In this document: piece by piece, positions 1 to 9,250 of the stretch
How the letters are laid out: each line of letters starts with the position of its first letter
Position numbering within the stretch: position 1 is the stretch's first letter
Assembly (NCBI GenBank): GCA_022649135.1
Contig: JALCNP010000002.1
Location: forward strand, 1-64,000
DNA from: Bifidobacterium sp.
Lineage (GTDB): Bacteria > Actinomycetota > Actinomycetes > Actinomycetales > Bifidobacteriaceae
Direction of reading: 5' to 3'
DNA: 64,000 bases
The notes under the pieces: generated by a model
Told to the model about the DNA's origin: nothing
Seen by the model: only the letters and a program-made list of their open reading frames with translations
Database searches by the model: none
Position numbers and translations under genes: made by a program

Positions 1-311
1 GCGCGTTTGGGGGGGTGTGGGGCCGCAACCACATCGCGGGGGGGCCCCCCCCACCGCCGCAGCCTATTTGTCTGCAGCATTGCCGCTGAAGACCACAGAA
101 ATCATGTGAACCGCCTCTCGCCCATGTCCCCAGAACCCCATGTCCCCGGACTGTTCGACCGCGAGATCTTCGGCGATGGGAGACATGGCCCCAACAGCCA
201 CATGCGTCGTTCCCCTCCGTCGCGTTGGTCGTTCTCTTCCGTCGCTCACTGCCGTGCACGGTCGAGATGCCGTCTAGGGCATCCGTGTGCGTGTCCCCTG
301 CGTCCTCGTGT
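1..311. other. no gene recognised
   Basis: This stretch lies 3' of the minus-strand regulator gene and reaches the window edge. It opens with G-runs and a G7/C8 block near position 45. Short open frames exist on both strands, but none has a convincing ribosome binding site or recognisable protein, so I see no supported gene. It may hold the end of a gene outside the window or the terminator of the regulator operon. Confidence 0.5.
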
Positions 312-1229
312 TCATTTTCTCCCGTTCGCGTGGGGGGACGTTCCATCCTGCGCGTCCATGGAATCCCTGATCGTACCCAAGGCGATCGCCGTTTGCAGCA
401 CATAGGCCTCCCGTGGGTCCGTCGCATCCCACCCCGTTGTCTCCGCGGCGCGTTTCAGCCGGTATCGCACGGTATTGGGATGCACGCTCAATTCGCGTGC
501 GGTGGCATCGAGAGAGCCTCCCGTTTGCAGGAAGGTGAACACCGTTATCAGAGTGGGGTCGTCGGCGTTCTCCGAGTTGCGCAGAGTCGAGTACACGTCG
601 GCGTACAACTCGTCCTTCGCATCGTCGTCGCCCATCAGCGCACGCTCCGGGAGCACGTCGTCGGCTCTCATCGGGCGCTGCAGCGATTTCACCGCCGGCG
701 CGACGGTCAGTGCCATCAGGGAGGCGCGCATCGAAGCCGAGGCCCCTCTCACGCCCGACCGGGCGGGGCCCAGACATAGGGGGAGGGAGTCGGCGAAGGC
801 GCCGAGAACGGCGGTGCATGTCACCTCGGGCGTGACGGCATGGCCCATGGCGATGACCGATATGCATATGCCATGGTAGGAGCCGCACAGGCAGTGGCTT
901 CCTCCCAGATCGTGGACGGCCCTGCGTATGGCCTGGAAGGTGGCGGTCCGGCCCGACTGCGGTGTCCCCGCGATGGTGAAGCAGCTGAATTCGTCGGGCC
1001 AGCCCAGAACTCGCATCAGCGAATCGACCCGCTGGTCGGTTATTCCCAGACGAAGACACTCGAGAACCACCGACTCCCAGCGGCCCGGAGCCGCGAAGTG
1101 GCGTTGCGTGGTGTCGGGGGCGCCGCTCAGGTCGTCTTCGGCGGACGTCGGCGGGGAAGCGTCCGGAGACGTCCGGCCGTCACCGGCCTGAAGCATATCG
1201 AGAAAATCCCGGGAATCGGACACAGTCAT
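312..1229 (-). CDS. PucR/CdaR-type helix-turn-helix regulator (FasR-like candidate)
   Basis: A 305-residue protein whose last third carries the PucR-type C-terminal helix-turn-helix signature: a Gly-Gly-Ser-Leu-Asp-Ala-Thr-Ala stretch followed by Val-His-Pro-Asn-Thr-Val-Arg-Tyr-Arg-Leu (about residues 240-270). The N-terminal two thirds are a divergent ligand or dimerisation region. The ATG overlaps the TGA of the upstream membrane-protein gene (ATGA), so the two form one operon. PucR-type proteins called FasR control fatty acid synthase genes in Streptomyces. This one lies about 4.4 kb from the acc-fas genes and could regulate them, but that is inference from position and family. Other members respond to purines or sugar acids. 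Confidence 0.75.
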   Translation of the reverse strand: MTVSDSRDFLDMLQAGDGRTSPDASPPTSAEDDLSGAPDTTQRHFAAPGRWESVVLECLRLGITDQRVDSLMRVLGWPDEFSCFTIAGTPQSGRTATFQAIRRAVHDLGGSHCLCGSYHGICISVIAMGHAVTPEVTCTAVLGAFADSLPLCLGPARSGVRGASASMRASLMALTVAPAVKSLQRPMRADDVLPERALMGDDDAKDELYADVYSTLRNSENADDPTLITVFTFLQTGGSLDATARELSVHPNTVRYRLKRAAETTGWDATDPREAYVLQTAIALGTIRDSMDAQDGTSPHANGRK

Positions 1230-3445
1230 GCTTTTAGTCTAGTTCGTTGCGATTCCCGCCAAAAGGTGAGCAGCACGAAACCGAAGACAAAGGCGACCGG
1301 AAGCATGTGCCTTTCGAAGTTGTTTGCCGGCGCGGTGATCATGACCCCGAACAGAAGCAGCAGGGGGACGTGCCATGCCAGTGTTCGCCATCGGCGCAGC
1401 ACGAGTTCCGCGCATCCCACCAGCAGGGTGAGGATCACATAGAGGTTTCCGTGCGTCACCCAGCCGAGAACGGGCACGCCACCCCATCCCCGTGCCACTT
1501 CGGCGCAGTCGGATCGCCAGTCGTGCATCCAGTTTTTTATCCATGTGGATGAGCTCTGCACATAATCGTTGTCCACGTAATAGTCCATCGACACGTAGGG
1601 CGGGTCGGACACGTCGAAGTAGCCGTATGTCTTGGCGAGAAACGCGTCCGTGGCGATCACGGGGTTCGCCTTCACTATCTGCCACCAGGCGCTGTTGAAG
1701 TCGGACATGTCCTGCTTGGTCACCGAGCGCCAGCGGTAGCTGACCTTTTTGGACTGGATGCCTGACGACTTCACGGGATCCGCGTCCTGCTGGAAATAGG
1801 CTTCGGCCATCTGATCCAGATTGAAGACCCGGGACAGCTTGATGCGGGCGTCACGGGGAATGCCCGATGGGTTGAGCTTGGCGACCCGGGCGATCTGCTG
1901 AAGCTGGATGCCACGGCTTTCGATCGGATCCCCGTTGATGATGGTTCCCGTCGAGATGAGCAGCATGAGCCCCCCGTGAAGCACGATTGTCGGGAGCAGC
2001 AGCGCGATGAGATAGTCCCGCCAACGCCTTCGATCCATCAGCAGCACGATCAGCAGCTGTACGGCAAGGATATAGAACGCGTATTTCACGGAGATCAGCA
2101 TGACGCATGTCGACAGCGCAAAGGCGATGAGACTGTGCCTGCGCAGGGGCCTTGTCTTTTCTCCCTCGCCAGCCCGCGTCTCATGCAGCTCGTAGCCGAT
2201 GCCGAACCACCATACGAACGCGAATGCGAACAGGGGGGATTTCGTCAGCGAAATGGTCGAGAACACCGCGAGCGGGCAGAGGAGAAAGAACAGGAGGACG
2301 CCGATGCGGGGCGCCGCCGTTGCCGGCGATCTCCAGGTGGTCTCGCGGGGCGCCGGTCGGGTGCGCTGGCCCTGGGCATGGCCCCTCGCCATGGATGCTA
2401 CCCAGGGGACATTGAGGAAGCGGTGCGCCGTGGCGGCGCAGCAGAACACGGCGAACAGGAACTGGAACGCCGACAGCGCGACGAATCCGGCATCGTTGGA
2501 ATCGGTGAAGTAGCGGGAAATCGCCGCCACGCCCCCATAGACCACCGTCAGCACGATGTTGTGCTGATCCGTCAGATATGTCGGATGGGACGGCCACAGG
2601 TAATGCGCCGTCGGATAGATGTCCATGGGGACGAAGGAGAAGAATCCGATGTAGGGCTGGGGAGTTCCTATCCATTGGTTCCATGCCCAGCTGAATTCCC
2701 GGGTCTGGGAGCGCAGATCCGCGCCGAAGGCCGACAGCAGCGTGACCGGCACCCACAGCCATCCGATCAGGAGGACCGCGGCGAGCTTCCACCAGCGGTT
2801 CGTTCCACGCACAACCCACGGCGATGCCAGACCCGGCAGACCGGCCAGCCTCCTGCGTATGCGCCGTTTCGATGGAACGGGTTTGGTGGTCGGCTCCGTG
2901 ACGGCTTCGATGGCTGCGCTCGCCCGGGTCCCGCCATCCGCCGCCACGATCCGGAGCGGCACGGATGTGTCTGTTCCCGTTCCCGTGTCTGTGTCAGTGT
3001 CCGCGGCTGCGCCTGCCTCTGTGTTTGTGCCTGCGCCCGTGTCTGTGTCCGCGCGTGTGTCTGTCCCAGACCCGGCCCCGCCATGAGTCTGCGTCCTCAT
3101 CGGTTTTCTTGTGCTTCCCCGGGCGTTCTTGCCTCGCCGGCGGACTCGGGGAAGGACTCGCAGGCCCCGCGCATATCTGACCAATCCGAGCACGATTCCC
3201 ATATAGCAGATGAAGGCGAGAGTTCCATAGAGGGCGTTTGGCCAGGAGAACTGGGCGATGGAGAGTTGGGATCGATACAGCTGCCCTATCGCGGTGCACA
3301 GGCTGAGCCACAGACAGGCGAACACGGCGAGGCCCCACAGGACGACCCGGGATGCGCGGGGACGGTGATGCCGTCGTGTGTCTCCGGTGTCGTCTGAGCT
3401 GTGCTGCTCGCCTACGCGCGGGTCGTTCGGAGACATATCGGTCAT
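1226..3445 (-). CDS. large polytopic membrane protein (DUF6020-like)
   Basis: A 739-residue integral membrane protein with many hydrophobic segments: two near the N-terminus (about 30-90) and about ten between 230 and 730, the last just before the C-terminus. The layout is that of DUF6020 proteins, which resemble GT-C glycosyltransferases of the cell envelope; the substrate is unknown. Between the second membrane segment and the main block is a cytoplasmic-looking insert (about residues 120-165) made almost only of Thr, Asp, Gly and Ala, encoded by GT/CT-rich repetitive DNA at about 2960-3075. It is the first gene of a two-gene minus-strand operon with the regulator. The family name is tentative; the membrane topology is clear. 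Confidence 0.7.
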   Translation of the reverse strand: MTDMSPNDPRVGEQHSSDDTGDTRRHHRPRASRVVLWGLAVFACLWLSLCTAIGQLYRSQLSIAQFSWPNALYGTLAFICYMGIVLGLVRYARGLRVLPRVRRRGKNARGSTRKPMRTQTHGGAGSGTDTRADTDTGAGTNTEAGAAADTDTDTGTGTDTSVPLRIVAADGGTRASAAIEAVTEPTTKPVPSKRRIRRRLAGLPGLASPWVVRGTNRWWKLAAVLLIGWLWVPVTLLSAFGADLRSQTREFSWAWNQWIGTPQPYIGFFSFVPMDIYPTAHYLWPSHPTYLTDQHNIVLTVVYGGVAAISRYFTDSNDAGFVALSAFQFLFAVFCCAATAHRFLNVPWVASMARGHAQGQRTRPAPRETTWRSPATAAPRIGVLLFFLLCPLAVFSTISLTKSPLFAFAFVWWFGIGYELHETRAGEGEKTRPLRRHSLIAFALSTCVMLISVKYAFYILAVQLLIVLLMDRRRWRDYLIALLLPTIVLHGGLMLLISTGTIINGDPIESRGIQLQQIARVAKLNPSGIPRDARIKLSRVFNLDQMAEAYFQQDADPVKSSGIQSKKVSYRWRSVTKQDMSDFNSAWWQIVKANPVIATDAFLAKTYGYFDVSDPPYVSMDYYVDNDYVQSSSTWIKNWMHDWRSDCAEVARGWGGVPVLGWVTHGNLYVILTLLVGCAELVLRRWRTLAWHVPLLLLFGVMITAPANNFERHMLPVAFVFGFVLLTFWRESQRTRLKA

Positions 3446-3554
3446 GACTAGGAATTCTACCTTGCAGTCACGAACGGACCGTGGACGCTTCTTCCCTCGA
3501 CGTCTTCGCGGCGACGTTGTCGAAAGGGGCGTTGGCCAACGGGGGCGTTAGGGT

Positions 3555-4493
3555 GTGAGCATGACCATCATGCCGCCTGCAGGGGAGCTGCCCCTCATGC
3601 CCCGCACCCGTAAGGCCGCGGACGTCCTCGTTCCGGTCGCCAGCGTGGGCTCCACCAATGTCCTTGCACGCGAGCTTGTTGACGGGGGAAAGATCCCCCT
3701 GCGGCCGGGGGAGCCCGTGACCATAGGCGTGGTGGCCGCCCAGGAGCAGACGAACGGTCACGGCAGGCTCGGGCGTACATGGGTCAGCGAGGAGGGGGAG
3801 TCGTTCACGGTTTCCTTCGTGGCCACGATTCCCCGGGCGCTGGCCGTCGACGAGAGCGTGAACGGATGGCTGCCGATGATAGCGGGGCGCTGCGCGCTCG
3901 ACGCGATCCATGGCGCGACCGGACTCCCGGTGGGAACCCGACGTCACCGGGAGGGCGACGGCATCGGCGGCGGATGCGAATCGGAACTGATGCTTAAGTG
4001 GCCGAACGATATTTTTCTCGCAGGCTGCAAACTCGGCGGCATACTGGCCGAACTCGTGTCCGGACGCTCTCGGGGCGCTGAGGGGCGCGAAACCGCAACG
4101 GTGGCCATCATCTTCGGCATCGGCATCAACATGCGTGTCCCCCAATCGCGTCTGCCCATACGACGGGCGACGTCCCTGCAGCTGCACGTCCCCGATCTGC
4201 AGGAGTCGGGCCCCCTGCGCGATGCCATGGCGGCCCGGATCGCGCAGCTGCTGAAAGCCGAACTGACGGCCTTCGACGCCGAACCGCGGAGCCGTGCGGC
4301 GATGCTGCGCGAGGAGGTGACCGACGTCTGCTGGACGTTGGGGCGGCGCGTCGAAGCGCGGCTCGTCGATGGCACGAGAGTCGAAGGCCGTGCCCTGAGA
4401 GTGAACCCCGACGCCTCGCTGACCATCGAAACCGACGATCACATGGAGCATGTGGTGAGAACGGGGGATGTGGGGATTCTGCCGGCTCGGTGA
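3555..4493 (+). CDS. birA: biotin--[acetyl-CoA-carboxylase] ligase
   Basis: Biotin protein ligase makes biotinyl-AMP and transfers biotin to the lysine of the carboxylase biotinyl domain, here AccA3 encoded 1.1 kb away. Visible motifs are the biotin-adenylate loop containing Gly-His-Gly-Arg-Leu-Gly-Arg-Thr-Trp (about residues 72-80), Lys-Trp-Pro-Asn-Asp (about 150) and a Gly-Ile-Gly-Ile-Asn motif (about 195), then a C-terminal SH3-like domain. There is no N-terminal winged helix, so this is a monofunctional ligase and not a repressor as in E. coli. GTG at 3555 or ATG two codons later (3561) can start it. It contains a small insert (about 130-145) relative to minimal ligases. Confidence 0.93.
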   Translation: MSMTIMPPAGELPLMPRTRKAADVLVPVASVGSTNVLARELVDGGKIPLRPGEPVTIGVVAAQEQTNGHGRLGRTWVSEEGESFTVSFVATIPRALAVDESVNGWLPMIAGRCALDAIHGATGLPVGTRRHREGDGIGGGCESELMLKWPNDIFLAGCKLGGILAELVSGRSRGAEGRETATVAIIFGIGINMRVPQSRLPIRRATSLQLHVPDLQESGPLRDAMAARIAQLLKAELTAFDAEPRSRAAMLREEVTDVCWTLGRRVEARLVDGTRVEGRALRVNPDASLTIETDDHMEHVVRTGDVGILPAR

Positions 4494-4666
4494 CGCCGGA
4501 CGATGGACCGCCTCCCCGAGACGATGGACGGCTCCGGATTGCGATGACGTCCATCGTCCGTCGGCGAGAGGGCAGGCGTTCCCGATGAAGTGTGGATCCT
4601 CATCCTCTCATCGAGGGCAACGGGTGACCGTGGCTGGGAATGCGGATCCATGGGATGCGGCATCAG

Positions 4667-4714
4667 AACGGCGACGGCGGAACTCCGTTGGTGTGGAATC
4701 CCGCCGTCGCCGTT
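4667..4714 (-). terminator. inverted repeat between birA and bioY
   Basis: A perfect 14-bp inverted repeat (4667-4680 with 4701-4714) with a 20-nt loop lies in the convergent gap, 23 nt past the bioY stop and 173 nt past the birA stop. There is no clean T-run on either side, so it may act as a bidirectional or T-poor terminator. Confidence 0.6.
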
Positions 4715-4736
4715 CTATCCGATGCGCCCTGCCCCT

Positions 4737-5318
4737 CTAGAGCAGCTTCGCTATGCCGGCCGCCGCGAAGGATGCGATCGCGGCCTTGATGACGTCGCCG
4801 ATGACGAACCCCATCGACGCGCTCGCCACCGCTCCGATCGGAGCCGAGGTCAGTGCAGATTGGATGATGAAGCCGAACGCGTACACCACGATGACGCAGC
4901 CAAGAATGGACGCGAGGAAATAGCGTGCCGATGTGCGAAGATACCCGCCCATTCCCCTGCGGTCCGCACTCCCCTTGAGCATGGAGCTGAGGACGATTCC
5001 GGGAAGGAACCCGAGGAGGAACCCCGCGTCGGGGCCGATCAGCGCCATGGCCGACATGCCTCCGGAGAACACGGGAAGGCCCATGGCCCCTGCGGCGAGA
5101 TAGGCGGCGACGGCGCCTCCGGCCTCCCGCCATGACAGGGTCAGGGCCGCGATCATGAGAACAAAGGTCTGCAGCGTGATCGGAACCGGCGTTCCGGGTA
5201 TGGCTATTCTTCCTGCGGCCGCCGAAAGCCACAGCAGCGTTGCGAACAATCCGGACCGCGCCGCCGGGAGAAGGATCCGGCGGGTGGCGGATGAAACCTG
5301 TAATGAATTGGCCTGCAT
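4737..5318 (-). CDS. bioY: biotin transporter BioY
   Basis: A 193-residue hydrophobic protein with about six membrane segments and the BioY signature Gly-Thr-Pro-Val-Pro-Ile-Thr-Leu-Gln-Thr-Phe (about residues 41-51), followed by an Ala-Gly-Ala-Met-Gly-Leu-Pro-Val-Phe-Ser-Gly-Gly segment typical of the biotin-binding S component of ECF transporters. It captures biotin for import. No ECF ATPase or EcfT gene is adjacent, so it may use a shared module elsewhere or work alone. It is divergent from accA3 and convergent with birA, so biotin uptake, attachment and use are clustered. Confidence 0.93.
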   Translation of the reverse strand: MQANSLQVSSATRRILLPAARSGLFATLLWLSAAAGRIAIPGTPVPITLQTFVLMIAALTLSWREAGGAVAAYLAAGAMGLPVFSGGMSAMALIGPDAGFLLGFLPGIVLSSMLKGSADRRGMGGYLRTSARYFLASILGCVIVVYAFGFIIQSALTSAPIGAVASASMGFVIGDVIKAAIASFAAAGIAKLL

Positions 5319-5619
5319 GAAAAATCCCTTCGTTGAATCGAATGTCTATGAGGCTACGGTCGCCAATCGTATGTGCACGGGCGTCGACGGGAGCTTGTGC
5401 AAACATACAAATCGCAGGAGGCCGTTTTGTTTCGGCGCGATGACGGGTCCGTGTTTCGCCGTCATGACCGGGATCACGATCTGCGGATGCCCGTAGTCGG
5501 CGCGTGCCGTCGCGCCCGCAACCCTACGGTAACGTTTGTGGAACCCCACAAAAGGACGATCGAGGTTTTGTAGATTCGGGCCTGACCTCGCCCCCGGGCC
5601 TCGAGTTAGGTTGGACGGT
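5319..5619. promoter_or_regulatory. divergent control region between bioY and accA3
   Basis: About 300 bases without a gene. A palindrome at 5535-5552 (TTTGTGG, 4-nt loop, CCACAAA) lies directly upstream of a -10-like TAGATT at 5571-5576 and covers where the -35 of the acc-fas operon should be, so it is a good operator candidate. A further AT-rich GTGCAAACATACAAA stretch near 5398-5412 lies closer to bioY. No riboswitch fold was recognised. Promoter positions are inferred by eye. Confidence 0.5.
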
Positions 5620-7539
5620 ATGGTCAATAACGTCACAAGGGTTCTGGTCGCAAATCGTGGGGAGATCGCCCTGCGGGTCGTTCGGACGGCGCGGGAGATG
5701 GGCATCTCCACGGTTGCCGTCTATGCCGAGCAGGATCGGGACTCGCAGTATGTGCAGATGGCCGATGAGGCGTACCTGCTTCCGGGGGACACATATCGCG
5801 ACACCTATCTCAATGAGGATCTGCTCATCGACGTGCTTCATCGCAGCGGCGCGACCGCCGTACACCCCGGGTACGGCTTTCTTTCCGAGGTCCCGTCGTT
5901 CGCCGGCAAGGTGATCGATGCCGGGGCGGCATGGATCGGGCCGGCCCCCGAGGCCCTGCAGGATCTGGGCGACAAGATCACGGCCCGCCGGGTCGCCCAG
6001 CGGGCGAAGGTCCCTCCGGTTCCGGGGATCTCGGACCCGGTGAGCAGCATGCGCGAGCTTCTCACCTTCGCCCACACGCACGGTTATCCGATCATGATGA
6101 AACGCACCGACGGCGGAGGTGGGCGTGGCATCACCGTGGTGCGCAACGACGACGAGCTACGCGGATTCTATCTCAACCATGACGCGCTGCAGGGCGGGGA
6201 CCTCAACGAGTACTTCGTGGAACGGTTCATCGACAAGGCCCGTCATGTGGAGACCCAGTGCGGCAGGGACAGCCACGGAAACTTCACCGTGTACTCCACG
6301 CGCGACTGCTCGGTCCAGCGCCGCAACCAGAAGCTGATCGAGGAGGCCCCCGCGCCGTTTCTGACCGATGCGGCCGTCGAACAGCTTCATCGCTACTCGC
6401 AGAGCCTTTTCGAGGCCGTGCACTACGTGGGTCTGGGAACCTGCGAGTTCATGGTCACCGCTCAGAACAAGGTGTACTTCCTGGAGGTCAATCCCCGTCT
6501 GCAGGTCGAGCATACGGTGAGCGAGGAGGTGTGCGGACTTGACCTCGTCCGCGAGCAGTTCACCATCTGCTCGGGAGGCGAACTCACCAAGGTCGATTCC
6601 ACGCGGGGGCACAGTTTCGAGCTGCGCATCACCTGCGAGGACCCGGCCACGAACCTCACTCCGAGCTCGGGGACCCTCGGCAGGGTCCGATGGCCGTCGG
6701 GCCCGGGAATACGGGTGGACTCCGGGGTGGAGGAGGGTGACACCATCTCTCCCAAATTCGATTCCATGATGGGCAAGCTCGTGGTCAGCGCCCAGAACCG
6801 AGAGGCCGCGGTGCACAGGGTCAGAAGGGCGTTGCAGGAGCTCGACATCGAGGGTGTCCCCACGCCGGCGAGCCTGTATGCCGCCATTTTCAATGATCCT
6901 GATTTCACGGCCGAGGGACGGCCCTTCGGCGTGTCCACGAAATGGCTGGAACGCACATACCTCACCCGCGAGCCCTCCAATGCGGGAGGGGGCCAGCCTG
7001 CGTCGCTGAATGCCCCTGCGCCGGAGAAGGACAAGACGGCCAGCGAATCCTTCGTCATCGAAATGAACGACCGTCGCGTGAAGATCACCGTTCCGCAGGA
7101 CATCGTGAACAACCTCACCGGTCTCTCCCGCGCCCGGAGCGCCAGAAAGCCCACCCAACCCCTGCGCGGACAGGGTCTGCACGACCTCCAGAACGCCCCC
7201 GCGAAGGATGACGGCAAGTCGGGCGTCATCGCATCGCCCATGCAGGCCGTGGTGACGCGCGTCAACGTGGCCGAAGGCCAAAGCGTCGCCAAGGGGGACC
7301 TGCTGGTGGTCCTCGAATCCATGAAGATGGAGAACTACGTGTATGCACCCGTCAACGGAACCGTGAGCCACATCTTCGTGCGTCCCGCCGATGGCGTCGA
7401 CGGGGGCGAGACCCTTGTCACGATCGATGTGGAAGGGGCGCACGTGCGCCCGAAGTCCGGTGCCGTCGAACCGGCCGGAGTCGCGTCGGACTCCGGTGCG
7501 GCTCCGCATGACCACAGGCAGGAGGAGGACCGGCAATGA
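5620..7539 (+). CDS. accA3: acyl-CoA (acetyl/propionyl-CoA) carboxylase alpha subunit
   Basis: A 639-residue biotin carboxylase fused to a biotin carboxyl carrier domain, which carboxylates its own biotin at the expense of ATP for the beta subunit. It begins with the biotin-carboxylase N-domain (Val-Ala-Asn-Arg-Gly-Glu-Ile-Ala), has the ATP-grasp glycine loop Gly-Gly-Gly-Gly-Arg-Gly (about 165-170) and the Glu-Val-Asn-Pro-Arg-Leu-Gln-Val-Glu-His motif (about 288-297), and ends in a biotinyl domain with Glu-Ser-Met-Lys-Met-Glu, biotin lysine near residue 569. The ATG at 5620 starts exactly at the conserved domain; an in-frame upstream ATG at 5536 would add 28 unlikely residues and overlap the promoter palindrome. 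The stop overlaps the next ATG. Confidence 0.95.
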   Translation: MVNNVTRVLVANRGEIALRVVRTAREMGISTVAVYAEQDRDSQYVQMADEAYLLPGDTYRDTYLNEDLLIDVLHRSGATAVHPGYGFLSEVPSFAGKVIDAGAAWIGPAPEALQDLGDKITARRVAQRAKVPPVPGISDPVSSMRELLTFAHTHGYPIMMKRTDGGGGRGITVVRNDDELRGFYLNHDALQGGDLNEYFVERFIDKARHVETQCGRDSHGNFTVYSTRDCSVQRRNQKLIEEAPAPFLTDAAVEQLHRYSQSLFEAVHYVGLGTCEFMVTAQNKVYFLEVNPRLQVEHTVSEEVCGLDLVREQFTICSGGELTKVDSTRGHSFELRITCEDPATNLTPSSGTLGRVRWPSGPGIRVDSGVEEGDTISPKFDSMMGKLVVSAQNREAAVHRVRRALQELDIEGVPTPASLYAAIFNDPDFTAEGRPFGVSTKWLERTYLTREPSNAGGGQPASLNAPAPEKDKTASESFVIEMNDRRVKITVPQDIVNNLTGLSRARSARKPTQPLRGQGLHDLQNAPAKDDGKSGVIASPMQAVVTRVNVAEGQSVAKGDLLVVLESMKMENYVYAPVNGTVSHIFVRPADGVDGGETLVTIDVEGAHVRPKSGAVEPAGVASDSGAAPHDHRQEEDRQ

Positions 7540-9110
7540 GCGAGGAAACATCCACGGCCGAGCGGCGGCAGCCGGTGCGAGCAGCCGTGGCGAAGGCGGC
7601 GCAACTGGCCCGTGACGCCGAGCACCATGCGCGCGAACGTCAGCATTCCAAGGGGAAGGGCACCGCCCGGGAGCGGCTCGATCTCCTGTTCGACACGGGA
7701 ACGTTCCAGGAGACGGGCCGTTTCAGCGGGGGAGACATCAATGGGGGGGTCGCCGGGTCCGCGGTGATCACCGGCTTCGGCTCGGTATACGGCGGCACCG
7801 TCGGCGTCTACGCGCAGGACTTCTCCGTCAGGGGAGGCACTCTGGGCCGTGCCGAGGGCGAGAAGATATGCCATCTGATGGACATGGCCATGGAGCTCAA
7901 GGTTCCGGTGGTCGCTCTTATCGACTCCGGAGGGGCGCGCATCCAGGAAGGCGTGGTGGCGCTGAGCGAGTATGGGAGAATCTTCAGAAAGACGTGCGAG
8001 GCCAGCGGTCTCGTCCCCCAGATATCGCTGATACTCGGGCCATGCGCGGGCGGCGCCGTATACTGCCCGGCCCTGACGGACTTCATCATCATGACCCGGG
8101 AGAACTCCAATATGTTCGTCACCGGCCCCGATGTGGTCAAGGCCGCGAGCGGGGAGATAATCAGCATGGAGGATCTGGGCGGAGGCCTTGTCCACAGCAC
8201 GACATCCGGCGTTGCTCACTATCTGGGCGAGGACGAGGCGGACGCGATCGACTACGCACGCACCGTCCTCGCCTACCTTCCCTCGAGCTGCGATGGCAGA
8301 CAGAAGAGCTTCGCCTATTCCCGTACCCGGGGAGACAAGGAGATAGCGGCGCGTCTGGGTGCGATCGTCCCGGACAACGACCGCCAGCCCTATGACATGA
8401 TCGACGTCGTCCGCTGCATCACCGACTACGGTGAATTCGTGCAGGTCCAGGAGCTGTATGCCACCTCGGCGGTGGTCGGCTTCGCCTGCATCGAGGGAAG
8501 GCCCGTCGGCATCGTCGCCAACCAGCCCAATGTGCTTGCCGGCATACTCGACGTGAATTCCTCGGAGAAGATCGCCCGATTCGTGCGCCTGTGCGACGCC
8601 TTCGGCCTTCCGGTGATCACTCTGGTGGACACTCCGGGCTATAAGCCGGGGGCCGACCAGGAGCATGCGGGAATCATACGGCGAGGGGCCAAGGTCCTCT
8701 ACGCGTATGCGAACGCACAGGTGCCCCTGATCACCGTCATCATCCGCAAGGCGTTCGGCGGTGCCTACATAGCGATGGGGTCCAAGGCCATCGGAGGCGA
8801 CGTCAACCTCGCATGGCCGACCAGCCAGATAGCCGTGCTGGGCGCACAGGGGGCGGTGAACATCATTCACCGCAAGGACCTGCAGAAGGCCAGGGAGCGC
8901 TCGCAGGACGTCGAGGAGCTGCGGTCCCGGCTCATCGAGGACTATGAGACCACGACGGTGAACGCCAATTTATCTTTGGAAACGGGCCAGATCGACGCCA
9001 TGATCGACCCCGAACAGACACGGGAGGTGATCGCGAGATCCCTCACCCTCCTTTCCGGCAAGCGACGCGAGCGTCATATGCGCAAATACCACGGCAACCA
9101 GCCCCTCTAA
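7536..9110 (+). CDS. accD: acyl-CoA carboxylase beta subunit (carboxyltransferase)
   Basis: A 524-residue carboxyltransferase of the AccD5/PccB type. It moves CO2 from biotin on AccA3 to acetyl-CoA or propionyl-CoA and so supplies malonyl-CoA to FAS. Crotonase-like N and C halves are both present: Gly-Pro-Cys-Ala-Gly-Gly-Ala-Val-Tyr in the first oxyanion site (about 167-175) and Lys-Ala-Phe-Gly-Gly-Ala-Tyr (about 405-411) in the second. The start codon shares the ATGA overlap with accA3, indicating translational coupling. A 140-nt gap leads to fas, so all three are probably one transcription unit. Confidence 0.95.
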   Translation: MSEETSTAERRQPVRAAVAKAAQLARDAEHHARERQHSKGKGTARERLDLLFDTGTFQETGRFSGGDINGGVAGSAVITGFGSVYGGTVGVYAQDFSVRGGTLGRAEGEKICHLMDMAMELKVPVVALIDSGGARIQEGVVALSEYGRIFRKTCEASGLVPQISLILGPCAGGAVYCPALTDFIIMTRENSNMFVTGPDVVKAASGEIISMEDLGGGLVHSTTSGVAHYLGEDEADAIDYARTVLAYLPSSCDGRQKSFAYSRTRGDKEIAARLGAIVPDNDRQPYDMIDVVRCITDYGEFVQVQELYATSAVVGFACIEGRPVGIVANQPNVLAGILDVNSSEKIARFVRLCDAFGLPVITLVDTPGYKPGADQEHAGIIRRGAKVLYAYANAQVPLITVIIRKAFGGAYIAMGSKAIGGDVNLAWPTSQIAVLGAQGAVNIIHRKDLQKARERSQDVEELRSRLIEDYETTTVNANLSLETGQIDAMIDPEQTREVIARSLTLLSGKRRERHMRKYHGNQPL

Positions 9111-9250
9111 AGGGCCGCTCCGGACAGGCGCAGCCGCCGGAGCGAGCATCGCGGTGCGGATCCGTGACTCTTCCTCACCCGCCATGCTCCAATCCATTCC
9201 TCCCCCCATTCGAAGCGTGCACACATCCAATACACAGAAAGCCACAACCA

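Noticed and set aside
38-53. G7/C8 palindrome near the left edge as a terminator
   Set aside because: No loop or T-tail and too close to the window edge to judge.
1976-3397. 473-codon plus-strand frame opposite the membrane protein
   Set aside because: No ribosome site and low-complexity composition; the minus-strand frame has clear membrane segments and operon coupling.
9164-9250. In-frame GTG extension of fas
   Set aside because: The 29 added residues are Pro/His-rich and unlike FAS starts; ATG 9251 begins at the conserved domain.
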